Source: Thermanaerothrix daxensis (GTDB lineage: Bacteria > Chloroflexota > Anaerolineae > Anaerolineales > Anaerolineaceae). From it: a DNA stretch of 64,000 nucleotides. The notes beneath the pieces were generated by a model, which did not search any database, was not told the origin of the DNA, and worked only from the letters and a program-made list of their open reading frames with translations. Positions 28,119 to 37,223 of the stretch are shown here, piece by piece. Location: the NCBI RefSeq assembly GCF_001306145.1, contig NZ_LGKO01000005.1, positions 248,001-312,000 on the forward strand. Direction: 5' to 3'. Positions within the stretch are counted from its first letter, which is position 1, and the number at the start of each line of letters is the position of its first letter. The position numbers and the translations under genes are program-made.

Positions 28119-29216
28119 ATGGCGGAAGGGCTGACCTCGCCAGTTGGGCCGCGGGTGATGGTGGCTGGCCGGGAATGCGATTATTTTTCCGGCACCGGTT
28201 ACCTGGGCTTGCAGAGCGACCCACGGGTTCTGGCCGCAGCCCAGGCGGCCCTGGCCCGTTTCGGCTTGAGCACGGCTACTTCGCGTGGCGGTTATGGGGA
28301 GCACCCTCTATATGTAGACCTGGAACGAGCCATTTGTGCCTATTTTAGCACCGAGCAGGCGCTCTACCTGCCCACGGGCTATCTGGGGATGAGTCTGTTG
28401 GTGCAGGGGTTACACGGTCTTTATGAACGTCTCTTTGTAGACGAGGCCGCTCATTTCAGCATTTGGGATGCGGCGCGAGGGACCAACCTGCCGGTGGTGT
28501 CCTTCCATCATCTCGATGTTGAGGATTTGGCGCGTCAGTTGCGTGCTCACCTGCGCCCGGGGGAGCGTCCTCTGGTGCTCAGTGATGGGGTGTTTCCCAT
28601 TTCCGGGGAGATTGCCCCCCTGCCCGCGTATGTGCGCCTGGTAGCAGAGTATAACGGATGGGTGGCTATAGACGATGCCCACGGGGTGGGCGTACTAGGG
28701 GTGCATGGCCGCGGAACGTTGGATTACTGGGGGGTGAGCGATCTGCATTGCTTTTCCACGGCCACTTTAAGTAAAGCCCTGGGGGGTTACGGGGGGATCA
28801 TCGCCGATCGGGCAGAACGAATCCAGCGCTTGCTGGCGCATTCTGCGGTCTATGTGGCGACCAGCCCACCTCCGCTACCAGTGGCTGCTGCCTCGGCTAC
28901 GGCGCTGCGCATCGCGCTGGAGGAGCCTCAACGCCGCGAGCGCTTATGGCAGAACGTGGCGCTGGTGCGGGCGGGGGTGCGCAGGTTGGGGTGGGATTTA
29001 CCGGAAACACCGGTACCCATCCTTTGCTTGCGTTCCCGACCAGGGCTGGATTTGAGCGACTTACAACGTCGTTTGTTCGAAGCGGGTATCTGCGTGGCGC
29101 ATGTGACGCGCTATTCCAGCACGCCTCCGGGTGGGGCGCTTCGCATTGCCATTTTTGCCACGCACACCGAAGCCCAAATTCAGCGTCTGATCGAAGCGCT
29201 TGGGGAGTTGCTCTAG
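28119..29216 (+). CDS. Alpha-oxoamine synthase family PLP enzyme (BioF/Kbl-like)
   Basis: 365 residues, fold type I. It shows YLGLQSDPRVLAAAQAAL, GYGEHPLYVDLE, the PLP-ring aspartate in IDDAHGVGVLG and the Schiff-base lysine in ATLSKALGGYGG. Family members condense an amino acid with an acyl-CoA (8-amino-7-oxononanoate synthase, 2-amino-3-ketobutyrate CoA ligase and others). Starting 3 nt after the NlpC/P60 gene, it probably belongs to the same operon, yet no biotin gene is nearby, so a biotin role is not supported. It could act on an amino acid released from murein peptides. The stop overlaps that of rnz by 4 bp. Confidence 0.82.
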   Translation: MAEGLTSPVGPRVMVAGRECDYFSGTGYLGLQSDPRVLAAAQAALARFGLSTATSRGGYGEHPLYVDLERAICAYFSTEQALYLPTGYLGMSLLVQGLHGLYERLFVDEAAHFSIWDAARGTNLPVVSFHHLDVEDLARQLRAHLRPGERPLVLSDGVFPISGEIAPLPAYVRLVAEYNGWVAIDDAHGVGVLGVHGRGTLDYWGVSDLHCFSTATLSKALGGYGGIIADRAERIQRLLAHSAVYVATSPPPLPVAAASATALRIALEEPQRRERLWQNVALVRAGVRRLGWDLPETPVPILCLRSRPGLDLSDLQRRLFEAGICVAHVTRYSSTPPGGALRIAIFATHTEAQIQRLIEALGELL

Positions 29217-30175
29217 CCGGGCCCGCCGTTAGCGCGGTTTTCGATGCGGCGCAGGGGCTCGCCGTACTTGACTTGATATACATCGAAATCGCGCGCGACA
29301 AATACATTGGGAAAAACCGCCTGTGCCTCGTGCAGGATGTCTTTCTCGCGGTAGCGCCGTGAAAGGTGGGTCAGAATCAGAGCACCGACATCGGCTCGAC
29401 GGGCCAGTTCGGCGGCGCGGCGGGCGGTCAGATGCCCAAAATGGCGGGCCATCTCGGCCTCTTCTTCCAAGTAGGTGGCTTCAATCACCAGAGCATCTGC
29501 CTGGTAGCACGGCTCTACCAGATTGTCAATCTCGCCGGCATCGCCAACGATTACCAGGTGGGTGCCGCGGCGGTACTCACCGAGCACCATATCGGGGGTA
29601 ATTAGGCGTCCATCGGAGAGGGTGATGGTTTGGCCTTCGACCAGTTGCCGACGCAGCGGGCCGTTAGGAACACCCAGCGCCTCGGCTTTTTCGGGAAGGA
29701 AGGGACGGCGTCCCTTCTCTTCAAAGCGGAACCCCAGACTATCGGCACCGCGATGCTGGACGGGAAAAGCCGTGATGGTGAAATCATCGGCTTCAAAGAA
29801 GGTGCCGTTGCTGATCGGACGCAGATTGAGCGGCATGGGTGGGGTGGCACCCCGCAGGACCACCCCGAAGAGCAGGTCGTGGATGCGTTCCAATGCCCCG
29901 CGGCTACCGAAAATTTCTAATTCGTCAATGGTCTCCCAGCGCATGAACGTGGAGAGCAATCCTGCGAGCCCTAAAATGTGGTCCAGGTGCCCGTGGGTGA
30001 TTAAAATGCGGTTGAGGCGCTTGAAACCAATTCCGGCTTGCAGGATCTGCCGCTGGGTGCCTTCGCCGCAATCTACCAGGAAACGGTGCTCGTCATGCTT
30101 AACAACAATTGCCGGCAGGTTACGCCGGATGGAAGGAGCAGATGCGGAGGTGCCGAGGAAGATGAGTTCAAACAA
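29213..30175 (-). CDS. rnz: Ribonuclease Z (tRNA 3' endonuclease)
   Basis: Trims the 3' end of precursor tRNAs. 320 residues, metallo-beta-lactamase fold: LIFLGTSASAPS at the start, the zinc motif THGHLDHILGL near residue 60, VIVGDAGE with the bridging aspartate and ALILTHLSRRY with the late histidine. Start TTG 30175 with AGGTGA 6 nt upstream; no ATG gives the conserved N-terminus. It is convergent with the PLP enzyme and shares CTAG as overlapping stops. Confidence 0.93.
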   Translation of the reverse strand: MFELIFLGTSASAPSIRRNLPAIVVKHDEHRFLVDCGEGTQRQILQAGIGFKRLNRILITHGHLDHILGLAGLLSTFMRWETIDELEIFGSRGALERIHDLLFGVVLRGATPPMPLNLRPISNGTFFEADDFTITAFPVQHRGADSLGFRFEEKGRRPFLPEKAEALGVPNGPLRRQLVEGQTITLSDGRLITPDMVLGEYRRGTHLVIVGDAGEIDNLVEPCYQADALVIEATYLEEEAEMARHFGHLTARRAAELARRADVGALILTHLSRRYREKDILHEAQAVFPNVFVARDFDVYQVKYGEPLRRIENRANGGPG

Positions 30176-30291
30176 GGGAGGTCACCTGATTAAGTGGTGT
30201 GCCTTATTTTAATGCAACTTGGCAGGAAGCAGTAAAATTATCGGAAGGAGCGACACCATTTGGGTGAGAAAAAATCACAGGAGGTGACCCC

Positions 30292-30777
30292 ATGGAAATT
30301 AAAATTGTGCCGATTGAAAAACCGGAAGCCGTGAATGTCATCTTGGGGCAGTCGCATTTCATCAAGACGGTGGAGGATATTCATGAAGCGCTGGTGACCA
30401 GCGTGCCGGGTATCAAGTTTGGGCTGGCCTTCTGCGAGGCTTCGGGTGCCTGCCTGGTGCGCTGGAGCGGGACAGACCCCGACCTGATTACCATGGCGCA
30501 GAAAAATGCCCTGGCGGTGGGTGCGGGCCATACTTTCTTCGTTTTCTTGGGCGAGGGTTTTTATCCCATCAATGTTCTCAAAGCCATTCAGGCGGTTCCC
30601 GAGGTGTGCCGAATATTCTGCGCCACAGCCAACCCGCTCCAGGTCATTGTGGCTGAAACCGATCAGGGACGCGGTATCCTGGGGGTGGTGGATGGGAGCA
30701 GCCCTAAGGGGATTGAAGATGAGGAGGGGATTGCCTGGCGCAAAGGCTTCCTGCGACGCATTGGCTACAAGGCATGA
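30292..30777 (+). CDS. Adenosine-specific kinase family protein (PF04008-like)
   Basis: 161 residues, alpha/beta protein of the small family named for an archaeal adenosine-binding structure. The conserved stretches GQSHFIKTVEDI, GIKFGLAFCEASG, GHTFFVFLGEGFYP and FCATANPLQV are recognisable. The biochemical role in bacteria is not established. AGGAGGTGA precedes the ATG. It is divergent from rnz across a 116-nt gap with no clear promoter. Confidence 0.85.
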   Translation: MEIKIVPIEKPEAVNVILGQSHFIKTVEDIHEALVTSVPGIKFGLAFCEASGACLVRWSGTDPDLITMAQKNALAVGAGHTFFVFLGEGFYPINVLKAIQAVPEVCRIFCATANPLQVIVAETDQGRGILGVVDGSSPKGIEDEEGIAWRKGFLRRIGYKA

Positions 30778-30865
30778 GGCCCGGAACTTGCAACAGGCTT
30801 TTTGCGTCTAAGAAATATCCTCTCTTCCTCGAATCTCAAGAGTGACTCATGAAAAGGAGTTGATG

Positions 30866-31819
30866 ATGAAAGTACGATGGATCGGTGCCCTTATCCTGGC
30901 TGTGATGCTGGGAGGATGTGGACTTTTAGGACAGCGGCCTACCCCTTCGGATGCCGAGATGGCAACCCAGGTGGCTCAAATCCTGACGGCCATGCCAACC
31001 CCAACGTCGCCGCCCCTTGAACCTACCCCAACTCAGCCGTTACCTACCGTGGCGTTCACGGAGCCTCCCACGGTTCTTCCGCCGACCGAGACACCCACCC
31101 CGCTCCCTCCTGAGCCGACGGCCACTACGCCGGCTTATCCGGCACCTGAAACACCTGCCCCTACTGCTACGGCCACGGTGACAACTCAACCAACGCCTAC
31201 CTACGCCTTTACCCCTCCCGCAACGGACCCGGTGCTCAAACTGGGTAATGCCACGTGGACCGATTCGATGGACAACGACCGCAATTGGCCCACTGGCCCG
31301 GATCAATATACCAGCATTGAATTTCGGGATGGGGTGATGCGGCTGACCGGTCTGACCTCTACGGATGGCTGGCGGATGACCTGGCCGAAGGTAGCCGATT
31401 TTTACCTGGAGGCGACCTTCCGTACGGGTGAGTGTAAGGGCAGTGATCGCTACGGTCTTTTCTTCCGCGTGCCGATCCTAAGCAATCCCGACCGGGGTTA
31501 CCTGTTCGGTTTAACCTGCGATGGTAAATATGCTCTGCGCCGTTGGGATGCTTCGGTTGGGACCCGGGGCGAGATGATCACCCTGGTGAATTGGAAGTCG
31601 GATGCCGCCATTAACGCAGGACCCAATCAGGTTAACCGCCTGGGGGTGATGGGTATCGGTGATCGTTATGCCCTCTATGCCAATGGTGTGTTGCTCACTG
31701 AGGTGCGCGATGATCGCTTCTTAGAGGGCTATTTCGGTGTCTTCGTAGGCGCCCGTGAGACCGAAAACTTCACCATCCAGGTGGATCAGATTCGCTACTG
31801 GGAGAATCCACGCCCGTAA
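30866..31819 (+). CDS. Lipoprotein with Thr/Pro-rich linker and jelly-roll-like C-terminal domain, function unknown
   Basis: 317 residues. Signal peptide with lipobox LGGCG, a short helical stretch (MATQVAQILTAMPTP), then about 80 residues very rich in Thr, Pro and Glu, and a C-terminal domain of ~190 residues (DSMDNDRNWPTGPDQYTSIE to IQVDQIRYWE) that looks like the concanavalin/DUF1080-type folds of extracellular proteins. AAGGAG lies 6 nt before ATG 30866; ATG 30863 is adjacent and GTG 30842 less likely. Carbohydrate binding is possible but not shown. A strong terminator follows. Confidence 0.7.
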   Translation: MKVRWIGALILAVMLGGCGLLGQRPTPSDAEMATQVAQILTAMPTPTSPPLEPTPTQPLPTVAFTEPPTVLPPTETPTPLPPEPTATTPAYPAPETPAPTATATVTTQPTPTYAFTPPATDPVLKLGNATWTDSMDNDRNWPTGPDQYTSIEFRDGVMRLTGLTSTDGWRMTWPKVADFYLEATFRTGECKGSDRYGLFFRVPILSNPDRGYLFGLTCDGKYALRRWDASVGTRGEMITLVNWKSDAAINAGPNQVNRLGVMGIGDRYALYANGVLLTEVRDDRFLEGYFGVFVGARETENFTIQVDQIRYWENPRP

Positions 31820-31835
31820 TGATTTAACTTACACC

Positions 31836-31871
31836 AGAGAGCGGGTTCTACACCCCCGCTCTCTTTCTTTT
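31836..31871 (+). terminator. Intrinsic terminator after lipoprotein gene
   Basis: AGAGAGCGGG (31836-31845) pairs perfectly with CCCGCTCTCT (31855-31864), followed by TTCTTTT. Confidence 0.85.
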
Positions 31872-31922
31872 GGTAGGGGTAAAATAGGGTATTGTTGATC
31901 ACGAAAAGAGAGTTTTCAGGAA

Positions 31923-33257
31923 ATGACCACACTTAAAGGCCACCAGTTGCTCCCCTACCTGCCGCGGATTCGTAAGGATACCCCCGGTTTTCTGCTGGAT
32001 TGTGCCCGGCGCTATGGGGATTGGGTGCACTTTGATATGGGAGTTACTCAGGCATTCTTCATCAACCATCCGGATGCCGTGCGTCACATTCTGCAGGAGA
32101 ATCACCGCCATTACACGAAAGATACCCTTCAATACCGCACTCTGGCGCTGATTACTGGCCAGGGGCTGCTGACGGCGGATGGCGAGATGTGGTTGGAGCA
32201 TCGGCGCTTGCTTCAACCGGCTTTTGCGCGTCCGCACTTAATGGCTCTGGATGAAGTGGTTCTACCAGTGGTGGAGCGGATGCTTCAGCGCTGGGAGCAC
32301 CTGGTGGCCCGTCAGGCGGTTGTGGACGTGGATCACGAGATGCTGGAAACAGCGCTGGAGGTGGTGGGCCTGGCTCTTTTCGGTTTGGATCTCAGCCGGG
32401 AGGCTCCTCAACTGGTCAGGGCGGTGCTCACGGCTCTGGATTATGTCATTTACCGCGCTCAGAATCTGGTGGTTCCGCCCTTGAACTGGCCGACACCGCG
32501 TAATCGTGCCTTTAAGCGTGCTCTGGGTGAGTTGGAGCGCGCGGTGGACGCGATCCTGGACACACAGCGTGATAAGGACGCGCGAGGAGAAAATCTGCTG
32601 AGCCTGCTGGTGCAGGCCGAGCAGGCGGGCCGTATGTCTCGGCAGCAAGTGCGCGATGAATTGGTTACCATGATCGTGGCGGGGCATGAAACTGTCGCCA
32701 CCGCCCTGACCTGGACCTGGTATCTTTTGACGCAGCACCCCGAGGTGGAGGCTGCTCTGCTTGACGAGATTGATACGGTTCTGGATGGACGCCCACCAAC
32801 ACGGGAAGATTTACCGAAATTAACCACCACCGCGCACGTGTTTGCGGAAGCCTTGCGCCTTTACCCGCCTGCGTGGTTGATCACGCGGCGAGCCATTGCT
32901 GAGGATGTGTGGATGGGGCACCCCATTCCACCAGGGGCACTGATTATCATGAGCCCTTATGTGCTGCACCGCCACCCTGCGTTCTGGGATGAGCCCGAAG
33001 CCTTCCGGCCCGAGCGGTTTGCTGACGAAAAGGCGCGGACTTACCACCGGTTCGCCTATATTCCTTTTGGGGGTGGACCGCGCCTGTGCATTGGCAATCA
33101 TTTTGCGCTGGTTGAAGCGCAACTTATCTTGAGTCGGGTATTGCAGCGATTCCGTCTTGTCTTTGCGGGCGCAGGGCCCGTGCAAGCCGAGCCGTTGGTC
33201 ACCCTGCGCCCGAAAGGTGGAATGCCCATGCGTCTAATCGCACGCGAAGGGCGCTGA
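31923..33257 (+). CDS. Cytochrome P450
   Basis: Heme monooxygenase, 444 residues, soluble. All P450 landmarks are present: I-helix AGHETVATALTW, K-helix EALRLYPPAW (ExxR), FRPERF, and heme loop FGGGPRLCIG with the thiolate ligand C389. No ferredoxin, ferredoxin reductase or fused reductase is nearby. The substrate is unknown; the class resembles bacterial fatty-acid or terpene hydroxylases of the CYP102/CYP110 style, but this is only an impression. The stop directly abuts that of the convergent isochorismatase-family gene. Confidence 0.95.
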   Translation: MTTLKGHQLLPYLPRIRKDTPGFLLDCARRYGDWVHFDMGVTQAFFINHPDAVRHILQENHRHYTKDTLQYRTLALITGQGLLTADGEMWLEHRRLLQPAFARPHLMALDEVVLPVVERMLQRWEHLVARQAVVDVDHEMLETALEVVGLALFGLDLSREAPQLVRAVLTALDYVIYRAQNLVVPPLNWPTPRNRAFKRALGELERAVDAILDTQRDKDARGENLLSLLVQAEQAGRMSRQQVRDELVTMIVAGHETVATALTWTWYLLTQHPEVEAALLDEIDTVLDGRPPTREDLPKLTTTAHVFAEALRLYPPAWLITRRAIAEDVWMGHPIPPGALIIMSPYVLHRHPAFWDEPEAFRPERFADEKARTYHRFAYIPFGGGPRLCIGNHFALVEAQLILSRVLQRFRLVFAGAGPVQAEPLVTLRPKGGMPMRLIAREGR

Positions 33258-33968
33258 TCAGACGATTTTCTCAACCACCTCGATGCCGTTGAGGGCCATG
33301 TGATAGAGGAAAACGGCGTGCAGCAAGTCACCGGGGTGTGGGAAACCACCTTCTCTTTCGGCCACCTCGATGGGGCGGTCATAGGTTTCCACACCATCCG
33401 TTGGAACAATCACTCTGCGTTGCAACTGGCGCGCATTGGCGTCCAGACGCAGGTGCATGGCCAGTTGATAGGTGCATAAGTCGGTGCAATCGCCCACCAC
33501 AATGAATGTATTAACCTCGGGATGCTGAGCCAGCCAGTCGTTCAGTCCTGTGTTCAGACCCGAGGAAATGGAGTTTTTCTCCAAAATCACCATCTGGTTG
33601 AAAAAGGGCAGGCGTTTGAAGGCGTCTACGGGTTCGGCTTCGGTAGTGCCACGTACGCAGTGGGGGGGCCAGGCGGAAAATTCGACAGCATCTGGCTCGT
33701 GGCTGTCCTGAGTCAAGAGGATGTGACGGATGCCGTAATCCCAGGCGTGCTGGAAAAGCGAAGCAATGGGTTCTACGATGCGTCCCACGCGCTCACTGGC
33801 CAGAGGCCCGCTCACACAAAAGCCATTAATCACATCCACCGAGAGGATAGCCGCTCGCGCGGGGTCAGGAGCGATCTCCTTCAAGCCAACGACCGGTAAT
33901 TGGGCCAGCCACTGTTCCAGATAGCGCAGGAAGGGCACGCTTTGGTCTTGCAGATTGAGACGAGGCAT
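33258..33968 (-). CDS. Isochorismatase-family cysteine hydrolase, nicotinamidase-like
   Basis: 236 residues. The catalytic triad can be placed: aspartate in LSVDVINGF, lysine in LEKNSISSG and cysteine in DCTDLCTYQLA. HILLTQDSHEPDAVEF with PPHCVRGT resembles the metal-binding stretch of nicotinamidases, so conversion of nicotinamide to nicotinate for NAD salvage is the favoured guess. Other family members act on isochorismate or N-carbamoyl compounds. ATG 33968 has AGGAGG 6 nt upstream and its own promoter. Confidence 0.82.
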   Translation of the reverse strand: MPRLNLQDQSVPFLRYLEQWLAQLPVVGLKEIAPDPARAAILSVDVINGFCVSGPLASERVGRIVEPIASLFQHAWDYGIRHILLTQDSHEPDAVEFSAWPPHCVRGTTEAEPVDAFKRLPFFNQMVILEKNSISSGLNTGLNDWLAQHPEVNTFIVVGDCTDLCTYQLAMHLRLDANARQLQRRVIVPTDGVETYDRPIEVAEREGGFPHPGDLLHAVFLYHMALNGIEVVEKIV

Positions 33969-34007
33969 AAACCACCTCCTGGGTTATAAAGGGGATCTGA
34001 TCACTTT

Positions 34008-34057
34008 GTGTCATATTTACACTAAATCAATTTTAGCAGGAAGGAGGGGGTTGTCAA
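34008..34057 (-). promoter_or_regulatory. Promoter and possible operator of the isochorismatase-family gene
   Basis: On the minus strand TTGACA (34057-34052), 16-nt spacer, TAAAAT (34035-34030), start near 34023. Just downstream, GTGT and ACAC (34008-34022) form a small inverted repeat with a 7-nt centre. GTGT/ACAC arms occur in niacin-repressor sites, which would suit a nicotinamidase, but the arms are short. Confidence 0.5.
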
Positions 34058-34091
34058 GCACATCCCTCAGGAGGTGAGTGATAAATGGACT

Positions 34092-34976
34092 CTACCAACG
34101 CTTCTGCAAGCGAATGCGCAGGATGATAGCCGTGGTATTGAGCAGGAGCAATACCGCCAGCAGGACAATGATGCCAGCCGCGGCCAGTTTTTGAAACTCC
34201 TTTTGGGGCAGCGAGATCCAGTTAAAAATCTGAATGGGCAGCACGGTGAAGAGGTCCAATGGCCCGCGCAAGTCGAAACGAATGTAGGTGAGAGCGCCGA
34301 TGGTGATTAATGGGGCGGTTTCACCAATGGCACGCGACATGGCCAGGATGGTACCGGTGAGAATGCCTGGCATAGCATAGGGCAGAACATGGTCGCGCAC
34401 GGTTTGCCAGGGCGTGGCTCCCAATCCAAAAGCGGCCAGGCGCACACTGCGTGGCACGGCGCGGATGGCTTCGCGCGAGGAGACGATTACCGTGGGCAGA
34501 ACCAGCAGGGTCATGGTCAGGGCACCTGCCAGCAGACTGCGCCCCAGGTTTAACCCGTACACGAACAGACCCAGCCCCAGCAGGCCATAGATGATGGAGG
34601 GTACACCGGCCAGGTTGGAGATGTTGATCTCGATGAAGCGGGTGAACCAGTTGTCACGGGCATATTCTTCAAGGTAAATGGCTGCTGCAACGCCAATGGG
34701 AAAGGAAAGCACGGCAGTGATTACGGCCAACCAGAGAGTGCCCTGCAGGGCGGAGCGCAGCCCCGATTTATCTGGGAACCGTGAAGGAAATTGGGTGAAA
34801 AATTCGGGGCGCAGCCAGGGCAGTCCATCCAAGAAAACGTCAATCAGCAGGATGAGCAGCACCACAATACCGATCAGAACCGCCAGCAAGGCAAGAAGTT
34901 CGAACCATCGTCCGCGCTGTTTGCGCCGTTGGAGGCGTTGAAGTTCGTTAGGGCTGAGGAAGGCGCTCGTGTTCAT
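34092..34976 (-). CDS. pstA: Phosphate ABC transporter permease PstA
   Basis: 294 residues, about six membrane segments. It contains [29 protein letters not shown], the ATPase-contact region [22 protein letters not shown] and GAIGETAPL-like [15 protein letters not shown]. The ATG overlaps the pstC stop and GAGGTG precedes it. The operon stops here: pstB and phoU do not follow. Confidence 0.96.
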   Translation of the reverse strand: MNTSAFLSPNELQRLQRRKQRGRWFELLALLAVLIGIVVLLILLIDVFLDGLPWLRPEFFTQFPSRFPDKSGLRSALQGTLWLAVITAVLSFPIGVAAAIYLEEYARDNWFTRFIEINISNLAGVPSIIYGLLGLGLFVYGLNLGRSLLAGALTMTLLVLPTVIVSSREAIRAVPRSVRLAAFGLGATPWQTVRDHVLPYAMPGILTGTILAMSRAIGETAPLITIGALTYIRFDLRGPLDLFTVLPIQIFNWISLPQKEFQKLAAAGIIVLLAVLLLLNTTAIILRIRLQKRW

Positions 34977-35923
34977 TCGTACACCTCGCGGAAGCGACGG
35001 GTCAGGAAGTGGCTGAGGACGTTCATCACCAGGGTCATCAAGAAGAGCATCATTCCCACCGCAAAGATGGTCAGGTAGGCAAGGCTCTGTTGAGGCGTAT
35101 CACCCAGGCTGACCTGAACAATGTAGGCGGTCATCGTTTCAATGGACTCAAGGGGGTTAAGGGTTAGTTTGGGTTGCTGGCCGGCGGCAATGGCCACGAT
35201 CATTGTTTCGCCGATAGCGCGGGAGACAGCCAGGATGAAAGCGGCGCTGATGCCCGAAAGTGCCGCCGGGACCACGATTTGAGTCGAAACCTCAAGTTTG
35301 GTGGCGCCCAGGGCATAGGCGGCATCCCGGAGGGAGCGAGGCACGGCTGAAAGTGCGTCTTCGGAAATGGAGGCTACCATGGGTAAGATCATGAATCCCA
35401 TCACAATGCTGGCGCTAGCGGCGTTGAAGGTCTGAGTCTGAGGGAAGATGGATTTGAGCAGGGGGGTGACGAAGAGCAGTGCAAAGTAGCCATACACCAC
35501 GGTGGGAATGCCCGCCAGTACCTCCAGAACCGGTTTGAGGATACGCCGCGCGTTGTCAGAAGCGTATTCACTCATGTAGATGGCGGCCAGCAATCCCAGG
35601 GGCAGGGCGATGATCATGGCCCCGGCGGCAACCAAAACAGTGCCGTTTACCAATGGCCAAATGCCAAATTTTTTAGAGGCGAAAAGGGGGGTCCAGCGCG
35701 TTTCGGTGAAGAATTCGACGATGGAAACTTGTTGGAAGAAAAGAACCGTCTCACGCAGCAGGGTGAAAACGATGCCCAAGGTAGTCAGAATAGAGATGGC
35801 CGCGCAGACCAGCAGCCCCGTCTGAATCAGCCGTTCGCCAGTACGGGGACGACGCTTGAGCATCTGAGGAATGGAGGTGGAAGAGGAAGGTGCGAGTAGG
35901 GAGGTGGTTCGAGATGTCTCCAT
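34973..35923 (-). CDS. pstC: Phosphate ABC transporter permease PstC
   Basis: 316 residues from ATG 35923, chosen because GGAGA lies 9 nt upstream; ATG 35938 is an alternative and the open frame extends further up. It shows a long non-conserved N-terminus, a first membrane segment ([17 protein letters not shown]), [25 protein letters not shown], the ATPase-contact region [20 protein letters not shown] and [16 protein letters not shown]. Works with PstA to form the phosphate channel. Confidence 0.94.
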   Translation of the reverse strand: METSRTTSLLAPSSSTSIPQMLKRRPRTGERLIQTGLLVCAAISILTTLGIVFTLLRETVLFFQQVSIVEFFTETRWTPLFASKKFGIWPLVNGTVLVAAGAMIIALPLGLLAAIYMSEYASDNARRILKPVLEVLAGIPTVVYGYFALLFVTPLLKSIFPQTQTFNAASASIVMGFMILPMVASISEDALSAVPRSLRDAAYALGATKLEVSTQIVVPAALSGISAAFILAVSRAIGETMIVAIAAGQQPKLTLNPLESIETMTAYIVQVSLGDTPQQSLAYLTIFAVGMMLFLMTLVMNVLSHFLTRRFREVYE

Positions 35924-35943
35924 GCAGGGGATCTCCATGACAG

Positions 35944-35973
35944 CCTGGGAAGGGTGGGGTTTCCCTTCCCAGG
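35944..35973 (-). terminator. Hairpin between pstS and pstC
   Basis: CCTGGGAAGGG (35944-35954) and CCCTTCCCAGG (35963-35973) make a perfect 11-bp stem with an 8-nt loop. There is no T-run after it on the minus strand, so it is more likely an mRNA-stabilising or partly attenuating hairpin that raises PstS over the permeases. Confidence 0.6.
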
Positions 35974-36011
35974 TAGATTCTACATGAATTTTTGGAGGAA
36001 ATCGGCGATTC

Positions 36012-37106
36012 TCATTGCTCCTTGGCCAACAAGTCAGCCAGGCTGACGCCCACGGTAGACCCTTGCCCCTCAAAGATTGAGCCCGTCACGCGGTTTTCAA
36101 AACGCTTTTGGACAAGTTCGTAGATCTCCGGCGTGAGCGGGATGTAGCCCACTTCTGTGACAATTGTGGTTGCGTTCTTCAAGTAGAAGGAAATGAAGGC
36201 GTTGATCTCATCTTTCTGGTCCACCCGGGCGCGGTTGACGTAGATGAACAGCGGGCGGGAAAGCGGCCGGTAAGTGCCGTTAGAGACAGTTTCCAGCGAA
36301 GGCAGAACGCAGCCGTTTCCACTGTCAATGGCAACCAGTTTTAGTTTATCCTTATTTTCCTCGTAGTACGCCAGGCCGAAGAAGCCCAGGGCGTTTTCAT
36401 CTCCCGCGATGCCCTGCACGAGCACATTGTCGTCCTCACTGGGGAGGAAATCGCCACGGCTGGCGCCCTCCTTGCCCACGATGGCCTCGGTGAAGTAGTC
36501 ATAAGTCCCCGAGTCCACCCCTGGCCCATATAGGGTCAAAGGACGATTGGGGAAGCCCTCCCGAACCTGGTTCCAATTGGTGATCTTCCCCTCTGCTTCG
36601 GGCTCCCAAATCTTCTTGAGTTCGGCCACTGTGAGGCACTCCACAAAGTCATTCTTGGGATTGACCATCACCGCCAGGCCGTCAAACGCGATGGGCAACT
36701 CAATGTAGTCGATACCGTTCTGCTTGCACAGTTCGGTTTCGGATTCCTTGATGGGGCGGGAAGCATCAGAGATGTCGGTTTCGTCATTGCAGAATTTCTT
36801 GAAGCCTCCGCCGGTGCCGGAAATGCCAACCGGGACGCGCACGTTGGGGTACTCGCTCTGGAACTCCTCCGCAATGGCAGCCGTGATGGGCGCAACAGTG
36901 CTGGAACCATCTACCAGAATGGTGCCTTCAATATCAGCGGAGGTTGTGGGTGCAGGGGTGGCGGTAATCACCTGTGGAGTTCCTGCAACGATACGGGTGA
37001 TTTCAATCACGGTGGGTTCTGCGGGTGGTGGTGTGGCCGGTGCACAGGCGCTGATCACGATGGCGGTCACAAATAGCAGACTTATTAGACGGAACAAATT
37101 ACGCAT
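36012..37106 (-). CDS. pstS: Phosphate-binding lipoprotein PstS
   Basis: 364 residues. Signal peptide with lipobox VISACAP, a Thr/Pro-rich linker, then the PstS fold starting [13 protein letters not shown]. Phosphate-contacting segments [25 protein letters not shown] and [12 protein letters not shown] are present. ATG 37106 has AGGAGA 7 nt upstream. First gene of pstSCA. Confidence 0.96.
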   Translation of the reverse strand: MRNLFRLISLLFVTAIVISACAPATPPPAEPTVIEITRIVAGTPQVITATPAPTTSADIEGTILVDGSSTVAPITAAIAEEFQSEYPNVRVPVGISGTGGGFKKFCNDETDISDASRPIKESETELCKQNGIDYIELPIAFDGLAVMVNPKNDFVECLTVAELKKIWEPEAEGKITNWNQVREGFPNRPLTLYGPGVDSGTYDYFTEAIVGKEGASRGDFLPSEDDNVLVQGIAGDENALGFFGLAYYEENKDKLKLVAIDSGNGCVLPSLETVSNGTYRPLSRPLFIYVNRARVDQKDEINAFISFYLKNATTIVTEVGYIPLTPEIYELVQKRFENRVTGSIFEGQGSTVGVSLADLLAKEQ

Positions 37107-37151
37107 GGGTCTTCTCCTCTCGTTTCTTAAAGTGAGATGGCTTCACATATG

Positions 37152-37206
37152 AGTATATATGGGGCGTGTTAAGGGTGCTCAAAAGAGGGTTTAAGAATGG
37201 GTTAAG
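37152..37206 (-). promoter_or_regulatory. pstS promoter with 11-bp-spaced Pho-box-like repeats
   Basis: TTAAG occurs on the plus strand at 37169, 37191 and 37202, with a degenerate copy (CAAAAG) at 37180, so four elements repeat every 11 bp; on the minus strand they read CTTAA(C/A). They sit just upstream of a -10 TATACT (minus 37157-37152). Tandem 11-bp-period TTAAC-like repeats in this position are the format of Gram-positive PhoP boxes. Confidence 0.65.
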
Positions 37207-37223
37207 GATTGAAGAAAAACGAC

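Noticed and set aside
28119-29216. Annotation as biotin-synthesis BioF
   Set aside because: The family fits, but no other biotin gene is linked and the context is murein-peptide metabolism.
34074-34310. Short plus-strand ORF with AGGAGGTGA nearby
   Set aside because: It lies antisense within pstA and its product is polar and low in complexity; pstA is certain.
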